DNA of 41,508 nt from CALRGL01 sp964374035 (GCA_964374035.1 CAYJWY010000005.1:1-41508); one strand, 5' to 3'. Shown: positions 21,798-29,887, numbered from the stretch's first letter. The notes: generated by a model from the letters alone, not told the origin. Made by a program: numbers and translations.

Positions 21798-23564
21798 TCA
21801 CTTCCTCACTGGTTCCACCTCATAATACTCTAGCAGAAACTCCGCAATCTTCCCAAACAATGGTGCCGCTGTTGATTCTGCCCACTTCACGCCTTTGGGA
21901 TTATCAATACGCACGATCATAGCAAAACGCGGATCTTCCACAGGACCGAACCCGGCAAAAGAACCGATCGTTGAGTCTTGATCGTAACCAATGCCGTCAG
22001 CACGTGCAACCTGCGCCGTTCCTGTTTTTCCGCCGATATAATATCCCGGAACTCCCGCGCGTTTTCCATGTCCGTAATCAACCACGCTCACAAGCATCGC
22101 GGCAATCGTTCTGGCTGTTTTTTCATCGATCACACGTGTCACATCTTGCGGCATGCGCTTTTCCACACGACCGTCCGATCGTCGAATTTCGTCGACAATT
22201 TGCGGACGCTTGAGCACACCGCCGTTTGCAATCGCGGCGTACGCCATCACAATCTGAAGCGGCGTCACGGTAATGCCTTGTCCAAACGATGCAGTCGCGG
22301 CGTAAATCTCGGACGGATGTGTCAGCGAATCGATCGTGGATTGTTGTTCTGTTTCAAGCTCAATACCGGTCATCGCCCCAAATCCAAATCGTTTCACATA
22401 GTCGATAAACGTTTCTCTTCCCATCTGGCGCATCACAAAAATCATTCCTGTGTTGATCGAGTCTTCAAGGACGCGCGTCATATCAACTTCACCATAAATT
22501 TTTCCCTCCGCATTCCCAAGTGGCTTATTCCATCCTTCGACCTTTGTTGATCCGGTGTCTTCAAACTTGGTTGAAGGTGTCACCGCACCAACGTCGATGG
22601 CGGCGGCCATGGTAAGAGGCTTGAAAATGGAACCCGGCTCATATGACTCAAAAATCGCCGGGTTGTTAAACTGATTGATATTCTTAACCTCGCTGTAATT
22701 ATTCGAATCAAAATCAGGGACACCACACATGGCAAGAATATTTCCGGTTGCTGGTTCTACAACCACGACCGATCCGCCATCCGCTTCAAAGCTGGCAATT
22801 GCCTCCTTCAGAGACTTGCACACCATGAACTGAATTGTTCGATCAAGCGTGAGCACGATATCGGCACCGTCGACCGCCTGCTCAACAGATCGATTGCCAA
22901 CGGGAATCAACCCGCCGGTTGTGTCACGCTCACCGCGCAGAAAGCCTTGGGTCCCAGTGAGTTCTTCGTTGAAATAACCTTCGATGCCATAGCGACCATT
23001 TTGTTTGCCTTCTTGATCAGAACCAAGAAATCCGACGACATGGCCACTCATTCCGATATCGGGATAGATGCGTGCACTTTTTCGAATTGAAAAAATACCC
23101 TTTAACGCTCTGGCTTCAAGTTTGGCAAGCAAAACATCGTTGATTTCTTTTTGAATCGGCTCATAGGGATCGTCCTTCTGAGAAAGACGAATCTCAAGCG
23201 CTTTGCGCTTATCTTCGTCGTATCCAAAAACTTCAGAAAGCGCCTCAACGGTTTTTTTAGGGTCTTCGATCAATCTTGGATCCGCATAGATGAACGATCG
23301 CTGTTCATTTGTGGCAATAGGAATAATCTTTTTGTCTTTAAAATCCTGGAGATAAATCGTCCCGCGTTCCGGAATCAGTTCCCTAAAAATTTCACGTTGA
23401 CCGTTGGCAAGCGCCTTGTAAAATTGATAATCGAAAACCTGAACAAAAAAAAGCTTGATCGCAATCACACAGGCAAACACCACTAAAAAATAACGAAACA
23501 CCTCCAGACGTCTGTCCGTTGAAGTCGAACGCTTCGTTCTCCACTTCGCTTGCTGTAGTCGCAT
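21798..23564 (-). CDS. Class B penicillin-binding protein (FtsI/PBP2-type transpeptidase)
   Basis: Peptidoglycan D,D-transpeptidase, 588 residues. One N-terminal membrane helix (FRYFLVVFACVIAIKLFFVQVF, about residues 22-45) anchors it with the rest outside. The PBP dimer domain begins at ELIPERGTIY. The transpeptidase domain has the nucleophile motif SIFK in YEPGSIFKPL, SIN in LEDSINTGM, and KTGTAQ. The order and length fit FtsI/PBP3 or PBP2; the neighbouring murF favours septal FtsI. No PASTA domain is seen. No Shine-Dalgarno. Confidence 0.94.
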   Translation of the reverse strand: MRLQQAKWRTKRSTSTDRRLEVFRYFLVVFACVIAIKLFFVQVFDYQFYKALANGQREIFRELIPERGTIYLQDFKDKKIIPIATNEQRSFIYADPRLIEDPKKTVEALSEVFGYDEDKRKALEIRLSQKDDPYEPIQKEINDVLLAKLEARALKGIFSIRKSARIYPDIGMSGHVVGFLGSDQEGKQNGRYGIEGYFNEELTGTQGFLRGERDTTGGLIPVGNRSVEQAVDGADIVLTLDRTIQFMVCKSLKEAIASFEADGGSVVVVEPATGNILAMCGVPDFDSNNYSEVKNINQFNNPAIFESYEPGSIFKPLTMAAAIDVGAVTPSTKFEDTGSTKVEGWNKPLGNAEGKIYGEVDMTRVLEDSINTGMIFVMRQMGRETFIDYVKRFGFGAMTGIELETEQQSTIDSLTHPSEIYAATASFGQGITVTPLQIVMAYAAIANGGVLKRPQIVDEIRRSDGRVEKRMPQDVTRVIDEKTARTIAAMLVSVVDYGHGKRAGVPGYYIGGKTGTAQVARADGIGYDQDSTIGSFAGFGPVEDPRFAMIVRIDNPKGVKWAESTAAPLFGKIAEFLLEYYEVEPVRK

Positions 23565-23611
23565 GAGAAAAAAATAAGGGCTCTTCTCTTGCCCTTATGT
23601 TAGCATTTTTT

Positions 23612-23675
23612 GATGGAGTCGAGGAGTCATGGAGTCATAAAGTTTTGCAGAACTCCACGACTCCATGACTCCACA
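23612..23675. repeat. GGAGTC-type inverted repeat (family B)
   Basis: TGGAGTCGAGGAGTCATGGAG on one side of AAAGTTTTGCAGAA and CTCCACGACTCCATGACTCCA on the other. The core AGTTTTGCAGAACTCCACGA and following CTCCA recur at 33490-33520. Confidence 0.85.
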
Positions 23676-23680
23676 ACTTC

Positions 23681-24121
23681 TTACAACTCCGTAATATCAT
23701 CCTCTGAAACAATCCGGCCTACATATCCAACTGTCTCGCCTGTATTCTCATTGCTTACCAAACGCACAATCTCACCATCGGCCGATTGATAATCTGAGAA
23801 CAGGTAACGATCATCCTCTTCCATAGAGATTTTTCCATCGATTTCCGCAACAACGCCGGCGTCTTCGTAGGAAAATTCGTACTCTTTGTTTTGAAACAAC
23901 ACAATCTCATCGGGCTCAATATCCTCATCGACTTTGGTAAACAAATAAAGTTCCTCTTCTTCTGGGGCAACGGCTAACATGCCGTCCTCGTCGTCAAAGA
24001 ACCAGTAAAGTTTTGTCTCGTTGTCGAGCGTGATACGAGCTTTTCCAGCGTAAAGAAAGGGTTTGTTGAACACACTCACAGACTCACCAAGCTCAAGGTG
24101 CAAAAGATCTTTAATTATCAT
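23681..24121 (-). CDS. DUF4178-like hypothetical protein
   Basis: 146 residues, acidic and beta-rich: LYWFFDDEDGMLAVAPEEEELYLF, EIVLFQNKEYEFSYEDAGVVAEIDG, GETVGYVGRIVSEDDI. The pattern of a W-containing strand followed by a paired acidic strand recalls DUF4178 proteins, but I cannot verify this. No membrane span. It may be co-transcribed with the PBP gene downstream, although a family B repeat intervenes. No Shine-Dalgarno. Confidence 0.7.
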   Translation of the reverse strand: MIIKDLLHLELGESVSVFNKPFLYAGKARITLDNETKLYWFFDDEDGMLAVAPEEEELYLFTKVDEDIEPDEIVLFQNKEYEFSYEDAGVVAEIDGKISMEEDDRYLFSDYQSADGEIVRLVSNENTGETVGYVGRIVSEDDITEL

Positions 24122-24217
24122 AGGGTTTGAGAGAACAAAACCTCCTTATTGGCTAGTTTTCAGGATTATAGCAGGGATTGTGGATCTGTAAACCCGGTTA
24201 TCCACGCCAAGGTTTGA

Positions 24218-24246
24218 TTGACAAAAGGCCGAAAATCTGATATCTT
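24218..24246 (+). promoter_or_regulatory. Promoter of the 24319-25137 gene
   Basis: Perfect TTGACA (24218-24223), 17-bp spacer, TATCTT (24241-24246). The upstream TTTGATTGACAA is shared with 12405. Confidence 0.78.
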
Positions 24247-24256
24247 TTCGCCTCAG

Positions 24257-24313
24257 CCTGCGATGAATTCCACCCTCAACTCGAGGCGCAGGACTCGAGT
24301 GTTTTTTCGGAGG
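24257..24313 (+). promoter_or_regulatory. Leader with terminator-like hairpin and possible pseudoknot
   Basis: ACTCGAG (24279-24285) and CTCGAGT (24294-24300) form a 7-bp stem followed by GTTTTTT. The loop contains CGCAGG (24287-24292), complementary to CCTGCG (24257-24262) at the predicted RNA 5' end. The Shine-Dalgarno GGAGG (24309-24313) comes directly after the T run. The layout would suit attenuation or a regulatory pseudoknot. Confidence 0.55.
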
Positions 24314-24318
24314 TGTCC

Positions 24319-25137
24319 GTGTCAAAGCATCCCGCCCCGAAGGCGGCATCGTTCTTGGTCAACATCAACTACGAGAAGGTCATCGCCGACGGCGCCCCGC
24401 TCATGTGGTCGCGTGAACTCCCGCCCCGCAACCCGGGCAACGACGCCATGTTGCGCCGGGCCTACGAGCTCGGTCGCTACGACAATGTGCTGGTCGAGGT
24501 GCCCAACGGCGCCGTGATCGAGCGCGTCGAGAACGCGGACGCGGGTAGCTACGCCCATGTGCAGATCCACGGAATCGACGTCCATTTGCGCGGTGGCCTC
24601 GAGCTCGCGACCAAGCCCGGTCACGTCCTCAAGGCGAACGTCCGCGTGTACGTCGTCGTGTGGGAGCCCAAGGGTGCCCGCGAGCGCGGCTGTGCCAGCA
24701 ACGGCAAGGACGCGTTCGCGAACTACGCGCTCGCGATCGACCTGACGCCGGCCGACAACGCCGACAACCTGGCGAACAGACGGCTCGTCATCGTCGACAC
24801 GAGCGTGGACGGCTACAACCGCGGCAGTCGCGACCGCATCGACCCGCGCGGCGGCGTGTTCTGCCACCTCAGCCGCGAGGAGAAGAAGGGGCGGCGCAAT
24901 CAGCACATCGAGGTGCGTGCGCTGTCCAAGGCCCAAGAGGCCGTGACCACCCCGGTTCTCGCCATCGCCCCGGCGGATCTGAATCAGGACGATGGCAGTC
25001 CTGGGTTCGAGAAGAAGTCCGATGACGCGCGCATCACGTTGCGCGGCACACCCGTGTCGATCGGCAAGGGCGCGCTCGCCGAACAGGTGAGCAAGCTCAT
25101 CCTCGAATCGCGCCCCGAGACGCAGACCACGAACTAG
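24319..25137 (+). CDS. Hypothetical GC-rich protein (orphan single-gene cassette)
   Basis: 273 residues, no family recognised. G+C is much higher than in the flanking core genes. The start is GTG 24319, five bases after GGAGG; GTG 24313 overlaps the Shine-Dalgarno and is less likely. The chain has beta-rich parts (NVLVEVPNGAVIERVE, SYAHVQIHGIDVHLRGGLEL, KANVRVYVVVWEPKG), then NYALAIDLTPADNADN, RRLVIVDTSVDGY and a charged, probably disordered tail. No membrane span or signal peptide. Leader and start (GGAGGTGTCCGTG) match the gene at 9813. It ends with a strong terminator at 25160. Confidence 0.73.
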   Translation: MSKHPAPKAASFLVNINYEKVIADGAPLMWSRELPPRNPGNDAMLRRAYELGRYDNVLVEVPNGAVIERVENADAGSYAHVQIHGIDVHLRGGLELATKPGHVLKANVRVYVVVWEPKGARERGCASNGKDAFANYALAIDLTPADNADNLANRRLVIVDTSVDGYNRGSRDRIDPRGGVFCHLSREEKKGRRNQHIEVRALSKAQEAVTTPVLAIAPADLNQDDGSPGFEKKSDDARITLRGTPVSIGKGALAEQVSKLILESRPETQTTN

Positions 25138-25159
25138 CGTCGAGACGACGCGCCCACTG

Positions 25160-25203
25160 CCGGTGCAAGCATCAGAACCCCCCTGATCTTGCACCGGTTT
25201 TTC
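25160..25203 (+). terminator. Strong intrinsic terminator after the 24319-25137 gene
   Basis: CCGGTGCAAG (25160-25169) and CTTGCACCGG (25188-25197) with an inner ATCAG/CTGAT extension, then five T. Confidence 0.93.
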
Positions 25204-25210
25204 GTTTACC

Positions 25211-25344
25211 TTGTGTGTCATCTCAAGCGAAGTCGAGAGATTTCTCCATTGCTCTGCGCTCTCTTCGAGAGCCTGGCTCCACTGAGGTCGCCACTCGAAG
25301 TGAGGGCTCCTCAGAGCCTCGAACGGCTAGTCGAGATGACACAA
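25211..25344. repeat. Long imperfect palindrome, family A variant
   Basis: TTGTGTGTCATCTC at one end and GAGATGACACAA at the other, 134 bp in all, with inner self-complementary blocks (CTCTTCGAGAG, GAGGGCTCCTCAG). It is related to the GTCATCC...GGATGAC repeats. It lies between convergent genes. Confidence 0.75.
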
Positions 25345-25348
25345 GATG

Positions 25349-25915
25349 TTATTGCGCTTTCATCCCAATAACATACAAATACAAATCCGGTCTTCCCTCT
25401 TCCTTATCGATTTTTACCGGCGTCCAATTTGGAATCAGCCAAACGTAACTGACAACGCGTGTGCCTGGCTTTAGTTCGTGATCGAACTTGGGTTGCAGTT
25501 TGGCGTAGGTCTCTGGCATCAAAAAAAGATAGACCGCATCGTACTTCGACAAATCACGACGAAAGACATTCCCAAATAAAATTCGCACATTCTTGTTAGG
25601 CAAACTTTGAAGGCTCGCAATCATCCACTGAATCAATGAAAGCTCAAGGCCATCGATCTGCGCTTGCGGCTCGCTCGCAAGATAACGACACACACGTCCA
25701 TTACCACATCCAAGCTCGATAAATTTCTCACCCGGCCTGAGTGCAAGCAATCTCTGAAGCCGATGCATATCTTTCATCCACGTAGGCACCCACGGCGCAC
25801 CCGCCGACGAGGCGTAGGCGAGAGAACCCAGAAGAACGATCACGATAACGGAAACAATCCAATGCATACGCACTAAGAATAACATCACCGCTTGATCACG
25901 TCGACGAATCAGCAT
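25349..25915 (-). CDS. Membrane-anchored SAM-dependent methyltransferase
   Basis: 188 residues. An N-terminal hydrophobic helix (WIVSVIVIVLLGSLAYASSAG, about residues 19-39) is followed by a class I methyltransferase core: motif I KFIELGCGNGRVCRYLA, then AQIDGLELSLIQW, VRILFGNVFRRDLSKYD and AVYLFLMPETYAKL. The core is short, without an obvious substrate domain. The acceptor is unknown; small-molecule or lipid substrates are possible given the membrane anchor. No Shine-Dalgarno. Confidence 0.85.
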   Translation of the reverse strand: MLIRRRDQAVMLFLVRMHWIVSVIVIVLLGSLAYASSAGAPWVPTWMKDMHRLQRLLALRPGEKFIELGCGNGRVCRYLASEPQAQIDGLELSLIQWMIASLQSLPNKNVRILFGNVFRRDLSKYDAVYLFLMPETYAKLQPKFDHELKPGTRVVSYVWLIPNWTPVKIDKEEGRPDLYLYVIGMKAQ

Positions 25916-25928
25916 AAACTCATCGCAT

Positions 25929-26058
25929 TGAGATTATCGACAAATTGGATGAGGTGCTCCTGGCTGATGGAAAAAGATCGGCGAGACGTGGCTAAACGCT
26001 ACGTTGAGTCGATTTTTTCCCGAGACCCAAGCAGATCGCCGATGTGTCGATAATCTCA
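25929..26058. repeat. 130-bp palindromic element upstream of tRNA-Pro
   Basis: A perfect 14-bp inverted repeat (TGAGATTATCGACA 25929-25942, TGTCGATAATCTCA 26045-26058) brackets a nested one (ATCGGCGA near 25978, TCGCCGAT near 26036). It ends three bases before the tRNA and supplies GATAAT as a possible -10. Confidence 0.75.
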
Positions 26059-26061
26059 TAT

Positions 26062-26138
26062 CGGGCTATAGCGCAGTTGGCTAGCGCGCCAGCATGGGGT
26101 GCTGGAGGTCGCGGGTTCGAGTCCCGCTAGCCCGACCA
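26062..26138 (+). tRNA. tRNA-Pro (GGG)
   Basis: Acceptor CGGGCTA/TAGCCCG, anticodon arm CCAGC-ATGGGGT-GCTGG with anticodon GGG (reads CCC, CCU), T arm GCGGG-TTCGAGT-CCCGC, encoded CCA (26136-26138). Confidence 0.95.
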
Positions 26139-26156
26139 ATCAATCAATTAAACCAC

Positions 26157-26232
26157 CGGGCTATAGCGCAGTTGGTAGCGCGCGTCGTTCGGGACGACGA
26201 GGTCGCGGGTTCGAATCCCGCTAGCCCGACCA
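26157..26232 (+). tRNA. tRNA-Pro (CGG)
   Basis: Same acceptor and T stems as the preceding tRNA; anticodon arm CGTCG-TTCGGGA-CGACG with anticodon CGG (reads CCG); encoded CCA. The two lie 18 bp apart and are likely co-transcribed. Confidence 0.95.
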
Positions 26233-26288
26233 AGGGAGATGTGTTTCATTGAAAAGCATCTTTGACGAAGCGATTCAAACCCTAAATA

Positions 26289-27926
26289 ATGAAATCATCA
26301 AACGTCGGAAGTATGAAACATCAATCACTGCTCATGGGTCTTGTGATCATCATCATCACGATGGTCGGCGTATTTTTTCTATTAAACAATAACAGCGTCA
26401 TGGATTCGACATTTTCAACCAGCATCTTGGGATTGACATCGGCCGAAAAGACTCCCCTGATAGAACTGAGGAATGCTGAGACATTCAATCTCACGGCAGG
26501 TTTCGTAAAGAAAAAAATTAACGATGTGGAGGTGAGAATGCTTGCCTACAACGGCTCTATTCCCGGACCGACCTTGAAGATCCCTCAAGGAGCCACCGTG
26601 ACGATCAATTTCAAAAACGATACGGATGTTGCAAATACCATTCATGCCCATGGTGTGCGTACGCCCAATGCCTTTGATGGTGTACCGGACGTGACGCAAA
26701 AGGCCGTTCTTCCCGGTGAATCGTTTACCTATACGCTCACATTTCCCGACGCCGGCGTGTACTGGTATCACCCACATATGCGTGATGACTACGCCATTGA
26801 GCTTGGGCTCTATGGTAACTTCATCGTCACGCCGGAAAGCCCGACCTATTGGAACAAGGTTGATCGCGAGGTTCCCATCTTTCTCGATGACATCCTTATC
26901 CAAAACGGTAACATCGCTCCATTTTATAAAGACGGTTCGGATCGCGCGCTCATGGGACGCTTTGGTAATATCATGCTTATCAATGGTGAAACCGATTACA
27001 CGCTCTCAGTCAAGACAGGTGAAGTTATTCGATTTTATTTCACTAATAGTGCGAACGTTCGGCCGTTTAATCTCGCTATTCAAGGATCAAGGATGAAACT
27101 CGTTGGCGCAGACAGTGGCGCGTACGAACGAGAAGAATGGAAAGACACCGTGCTCATCAGTCCTTCTGAACGCGCGGTGATTGAAACACGCTTTGACGCA
27201 TCGGGTGAATATGACATTCAACAGAACGTTGCCGGTCAGGTGACGCGCCTTGGAAGAGTCATTGTTTCAGATGCATCTGCCGCTTCTGTCAGCGCGAAAA
27301 TGTTTGAGACCCTTCGCGATAACGTCGAGGCCATTAAGACCATTGATCCTTTTCGTCCTTTTTTCAGCAAACAGACGGATAAACGTATTTCACTCTCGCT
27401 CGACATGATGCCTGAGAGCTCGCAAACCACCCACAGGCATGACGGTATGGACATGATGGAAAGTGGTGACCATGACATGTCCTCAGCGATGGGCGATGGC
27501 GGGATGATGGGATCCATGCCCACGGACGGTATTGAGTGGGACGATTCAAACAATGCAAGCATGAACGCGATGTCGAGAACCGGCATGCTGACATGGAAAA
27601 TCATTGACCAGGATTCCGGTAAACAGAACATGGATATTGATTGGAAGTTCAAGGTTGGGGAAAAGGTGAAAATCCGCATGACAAACGAAGGCACCTCTGC
27701 ACACCCGATGCAACATCCTATCCACATTCACGGTCAACGATTCCTCGTGTTGAATATCAACGGCGTGGAACAAACGAATCTCGTATGGAAAGATACGGTC
27801 AATGTGCCGGCCGGTGCGTATGTGGATATTCTGGTAGATATGTCAAACCCCGGCGCTTGGGTAGCGCACTGTCATATTCTGGAACACATTGAAGCGGGAA
27901 TGGTCTTCCCATTTACGGTCGAGTAA
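26289..27926 (+). CDS. Multicopper oxidase with Met-rich segment
   Basis: 545 residues. An N-terminal membrane anchor or signal (LLMGLVIIIITMVGVFFLL) is followed by three cupredoxin domains. All copper ligands are visible: TIHAHG and WYHPHM in domain 1, HPIHIHG and the T1/T3 motif HCHILEHIEAGM in domain 3. Between domains 2 and 3 there is a Met/His-rich stretch (HRHDGMDMMESGDHDM and GDGGMMGSM), as in CueO/CopA-type cuprous oxidases. The likely role is oxidation of Cu(I) or a similar substrate outside the membrane, for metal detoxification. It uses O2, unusual for a lineage mostly thought to ferment. The ATG at 26313 is an alternative start. No copper regulator lies nearby. Confidence 0.93.
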   Translation: MKSSNVGSMKHQSLLMGLVIIIITMVGVFFLLNNNSVMDSTFSTSILGLTSAEKTPLIELRNAETFNLTAGFVKKKINDVEVRMLAYNGSIPGPTLKIPQGATVTINFKNDTDVANTIHAHGVRTPNAFDGVPDVTQKAVLPGESFTYTLTFPDAGVYWYHPHMRDDYAIELGLYGNFIVTPESPTYWNKVDREVPIFLDDILIQNGNIAPFYKDGSDRALMGRFGNIMLINGETDYTLSVKTGEVIRFYFTNSANVRPFNLAIQGSRMKLVGADSGAYEREEWKDTVLISPSERAVIETRFDASGEYDIQQNVAGQVTRLGRVIVSDASAASVSAKMFETLRDNVEAIKTIDPFRPFFSKQTDKRISLSLDMMPESSQTTHRHDGMDMMESGDHDMSSAMGDGGMMGSMPTDGIEWDDSNNASMNAMSRTGMLTWKIIDQDSGKQNMDIDWKFKVGEKVKIRMTNEGTSAHPMQHPIHIHGQRFLVLNINGVEQTNLVWKDTVNVPAGAYVDILVDMSNPGAWVAHCHILEHIEAGMVFPFTVE

Positions 27927-27946
27927 CCGCTCTTAACACCTCTCAA

Positions 27947-28531
27947 CTAATAATCGATCCCCTCCCTCGCAGGCACGCCCGAATAAAAATAATGTTTCCT
28001 GAGGCGCATCTCTGTCACGAGGTGCGCTTTTGCGATGAGTTCTTCTGGGGCGTTGCGGCCGGTTAATACCAATTCCGTTGGATAGGGTTTGCGGGATAGG
28101 ACCAATAGGACTTCTTCGACTGATAGCATTCCCAGACCTAGACAGGAATTTATTTCGTCCGCAACGACGAGATCATACGCGTTCTCAAAAAACGCTTCGA
28201 CCGCGGTGAGTCCTCGGTGGGCCTCTGTTCGGTCGAGGTCGATGATGGAAAAATCAAAACGACCACTTGCGGGATCAATGCGATCACGGCCGGTCGCGAC
28301 GTAGGCAACACCGATCTGGTCGAGAATCTTGCGTTCGCTGTAATGCTCCCCGCCTTTATCGAAGAACACGATACCAACGCGTTTCCCAATTGCGGCCGCA
28401 CGCATGGCTTCTCCGAGAGCCGCGGTTGTCTTACCTTTACCATTGCCGGTGAACAGCTGGATCAGTCCGAATCCTTCTCGACCTTTGATTGATTCGTCGA
28501 GAACGGGAACGATGGGTGTGTCGTCTGACAT
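27947..28531 (-). CDS. cobO: Corrinoid adenosyltransferase (CobA/CobO/BtuR type)
   Basis: Transfers the adenosyl group of ATP to cob(I)alamin or cobyrinate, giving adenosylcobalamin. 194 residues with the P-loop FTGNGKGKTTAALGEA (about residues 27-42), VADEINSCLGLGML and LVLTGRNAPEELI, all characteristic of the family. It is the only B12 gene here, so it probably serves salvage of imported or scavenged corrinoid. Its likely client is the B12-dependent ribonucleotide reductase encoded 1.5 kb upstream on the same strand. It starts two bases after the lipoprotein glycosidase stop codon. No riboswitch seen. Confidence 0.94.
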   Translation of the reverse strand: MSDDTPIVPVLDESIKGREGFGLIQLFTGNGKGKTTAALGEAMRAAAIGKRVGIVFFDKGGEHYSERKILDQIGVAYVATGRDRIDPASGRFDFSIIDLDRTEAHRGLTAVEAFFENAYDLVVADEINSCLGLGMLSVEEVLLVLSRKPYPTELVLTGRNAPEELIAKAHLVTEMRLRKHYFYSGVPAREGIDY

Positions 28532-28533
28532 AG

Positions 28534-29739
28534 TTAGTCGACGAACACAAACATCGGCACGTCTGCTTTGAGTGCTGATGCATCAACGGTATCTCGCGAG
28601 CCGTCGTAACGAAGGATATCTACCTTTTTATTTTTGTAATCACCTGGGAGCGTTTCGTTATTCCAAAGCGCGAAGATCTGTTTGTTGTTCACGATGAATA
28701 ACACGGCGTTGCTGTTGATACGTTTCATCGTCTCGAAGAATCCGATGGTCTTTGCCATCATCTCAAACGTGGCTTGCGATGAATTATCGGGATTGTTCGA
28801 GCTGAAAACTCGCTGTGCACCATTTGCAAATGCACTTGCGTAACCAATAAACGTCGCGCGCGCATGTTCATCTTCACTGAGCGTGACCGTCAAATCGGAT
28901 GAACCAACTTCTGCCTCGGTGATCCAAAATGGCTTCTTCTCGAACCCGAGACCGTTGATGAAGCTACGATATGTTTTCGCGTTGAAGTCTTCGTCTGCTC
29001 GCACGCCGTGCACATTACCGAAATCGAATTGGTCGCGATTAAATTGCAGGACCTGACGGAAGAAGCTGATACCGTTCATTTGCATACCCGACTGTCCGGC
29101 GGGAAGAACGCTTGCGTCTGCGTCAGCGGCCTTGATCGATTCATACGCGAGACGCAAGATCTCGGCGTAGGCGAACGGACCGGACTGAAAGAATATCTGA
29201 TCCCCTGTTTGCGTGTCGGGCTCGTTGCCGATTTCCCAAGCCTTGATCGGATGCGTGAGTCCAGGCATATCATCTGTTCCATCGCCGTCATACCGCTCAA
29301 CAAGCGCGGTCACGAAGCGTTGAAACGATTCGACATTGCACACGCTCGAAAGCCAGATCTGCTGATCGGAAAATGGATCGTTTACTTTTGGCTCGCTTGC
29401 GTGACACTTCACTTGATCCCACTGCGCGAACGGCCAGATGGTCACGAGCATTGCTTGATTTTCTTTATTCCAAAACTGAACCTCTTGATCGGTAGATGAC
29501 CAGTCGAACACGCCAGGAGCGGTCTCAATGGCATCCCACCAAAAAGGACTTGGGAAAGGTCGCACCCAGCCGCCTTCGAGGAACGGACCGCTTGGAGCAG
29601 GACCTCCACCAACCGTGGAAAACGAGGTTCCAAAATGAGACAGGCCGAAGGTGTCGGCAGGCGGATTTGATTGAAGAAGTTTTGCGCAACCTGCGCCCAA
29701 AAGGACGACTGTTGCCAATAAAAGGAGATGTTTTTTCAT
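28534..29739 (-). CDS. Lipoprotein glycoside hydrolase-like protein (clan GH-A barrel)
   Basis: 401 residues. A lipoprotein signal with lipobox LLGAGC (Cys at about 18) predicts lipid anchoring outside the membrane. The body looks like a beta/alpha barrel of clan GH-A (similar in layout to GH39 or GH5): IKAWEIGNEPDT carries the acid/base Glu and KPFWITEAEVGSS the nucleophile Glu. FPSPFWWDAIETAPGVFDWS is a typical early barrel strand. The substrate is unknown; surface-exposed polysaccharide is likely. Tight spacing with the adenosyltransferase suggests one transcript. Confidence 0.82.
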   Translation of the reverse strand: MKKHLLLLATVVLLGAGCAKLLQSNPPADTFGLSHFGTSFSTVGGGPAPSGPFLEGGWVRPFPSPFWWDAIETAPGVFDWSSTDQEVQFWNKENQAMLVTIWPFAQWDQVKCHASEPKVNDPFSDQQIWLSSVCNVESFQRFVTALVERYDGDGTDDMPGLTHPIKAWEIGNEPDTQTGDQIFFQSGPFAYAEILRLAYESIKAADADASVLPAGQSGMQMNGISFFRQVLQFNRDQFDFGNVHGVRADEDFNAKTYRSFINGLGFEKKPFWITEAEVGSSDLTVTLSEDEHARATFIGYASAFANGAQRVFSSNNPDNSSQATFEMMAKTIGFFETMKRINSNAVLFIVNNKQIFALWNNETLPGDYKNKKVDILRYDGSRDTVDASALKADVPMFVFVD

Positions 29740-29760
29740 ACGATTGGCATTCTAACACAA

Positions 29761-29870
29761 ACGAAAAAAAGCGAAAAAAATGTAAAGCGTAAAGCGTAAA
29801 GCGAAAAAAATGCAAAGAAAAATGCAAAGCCTGGTTTACACGCGTGCAAGCCAGGCTTTGCATTTTTTTG
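29761..29870. repeat. A-rich short repeats and a large palindrome
   Basis: Short repeats of GCGTAAA and GCGAAAAAAATG(C/T)AAAG lead into a 17-bp perfect inverted repeat (29818-29834 and 29851-29867, GCAAAGCCTGG core) whose 16-base loop is itself nearly palindromic. T runs on both strands make it a plausible bidirectional terminator. Confidence 0.8.
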
Positions 29871-29887
29871 CATTTTTGTTTGTATCA

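Noticed and set aside
24322..25221. Minus-strand frame opposite the 24319-25137 gene
   Set aside because: No start signal, composition typical of antisense of a GC-rich gene, and it runs through the terminator of the plus-strand gene.
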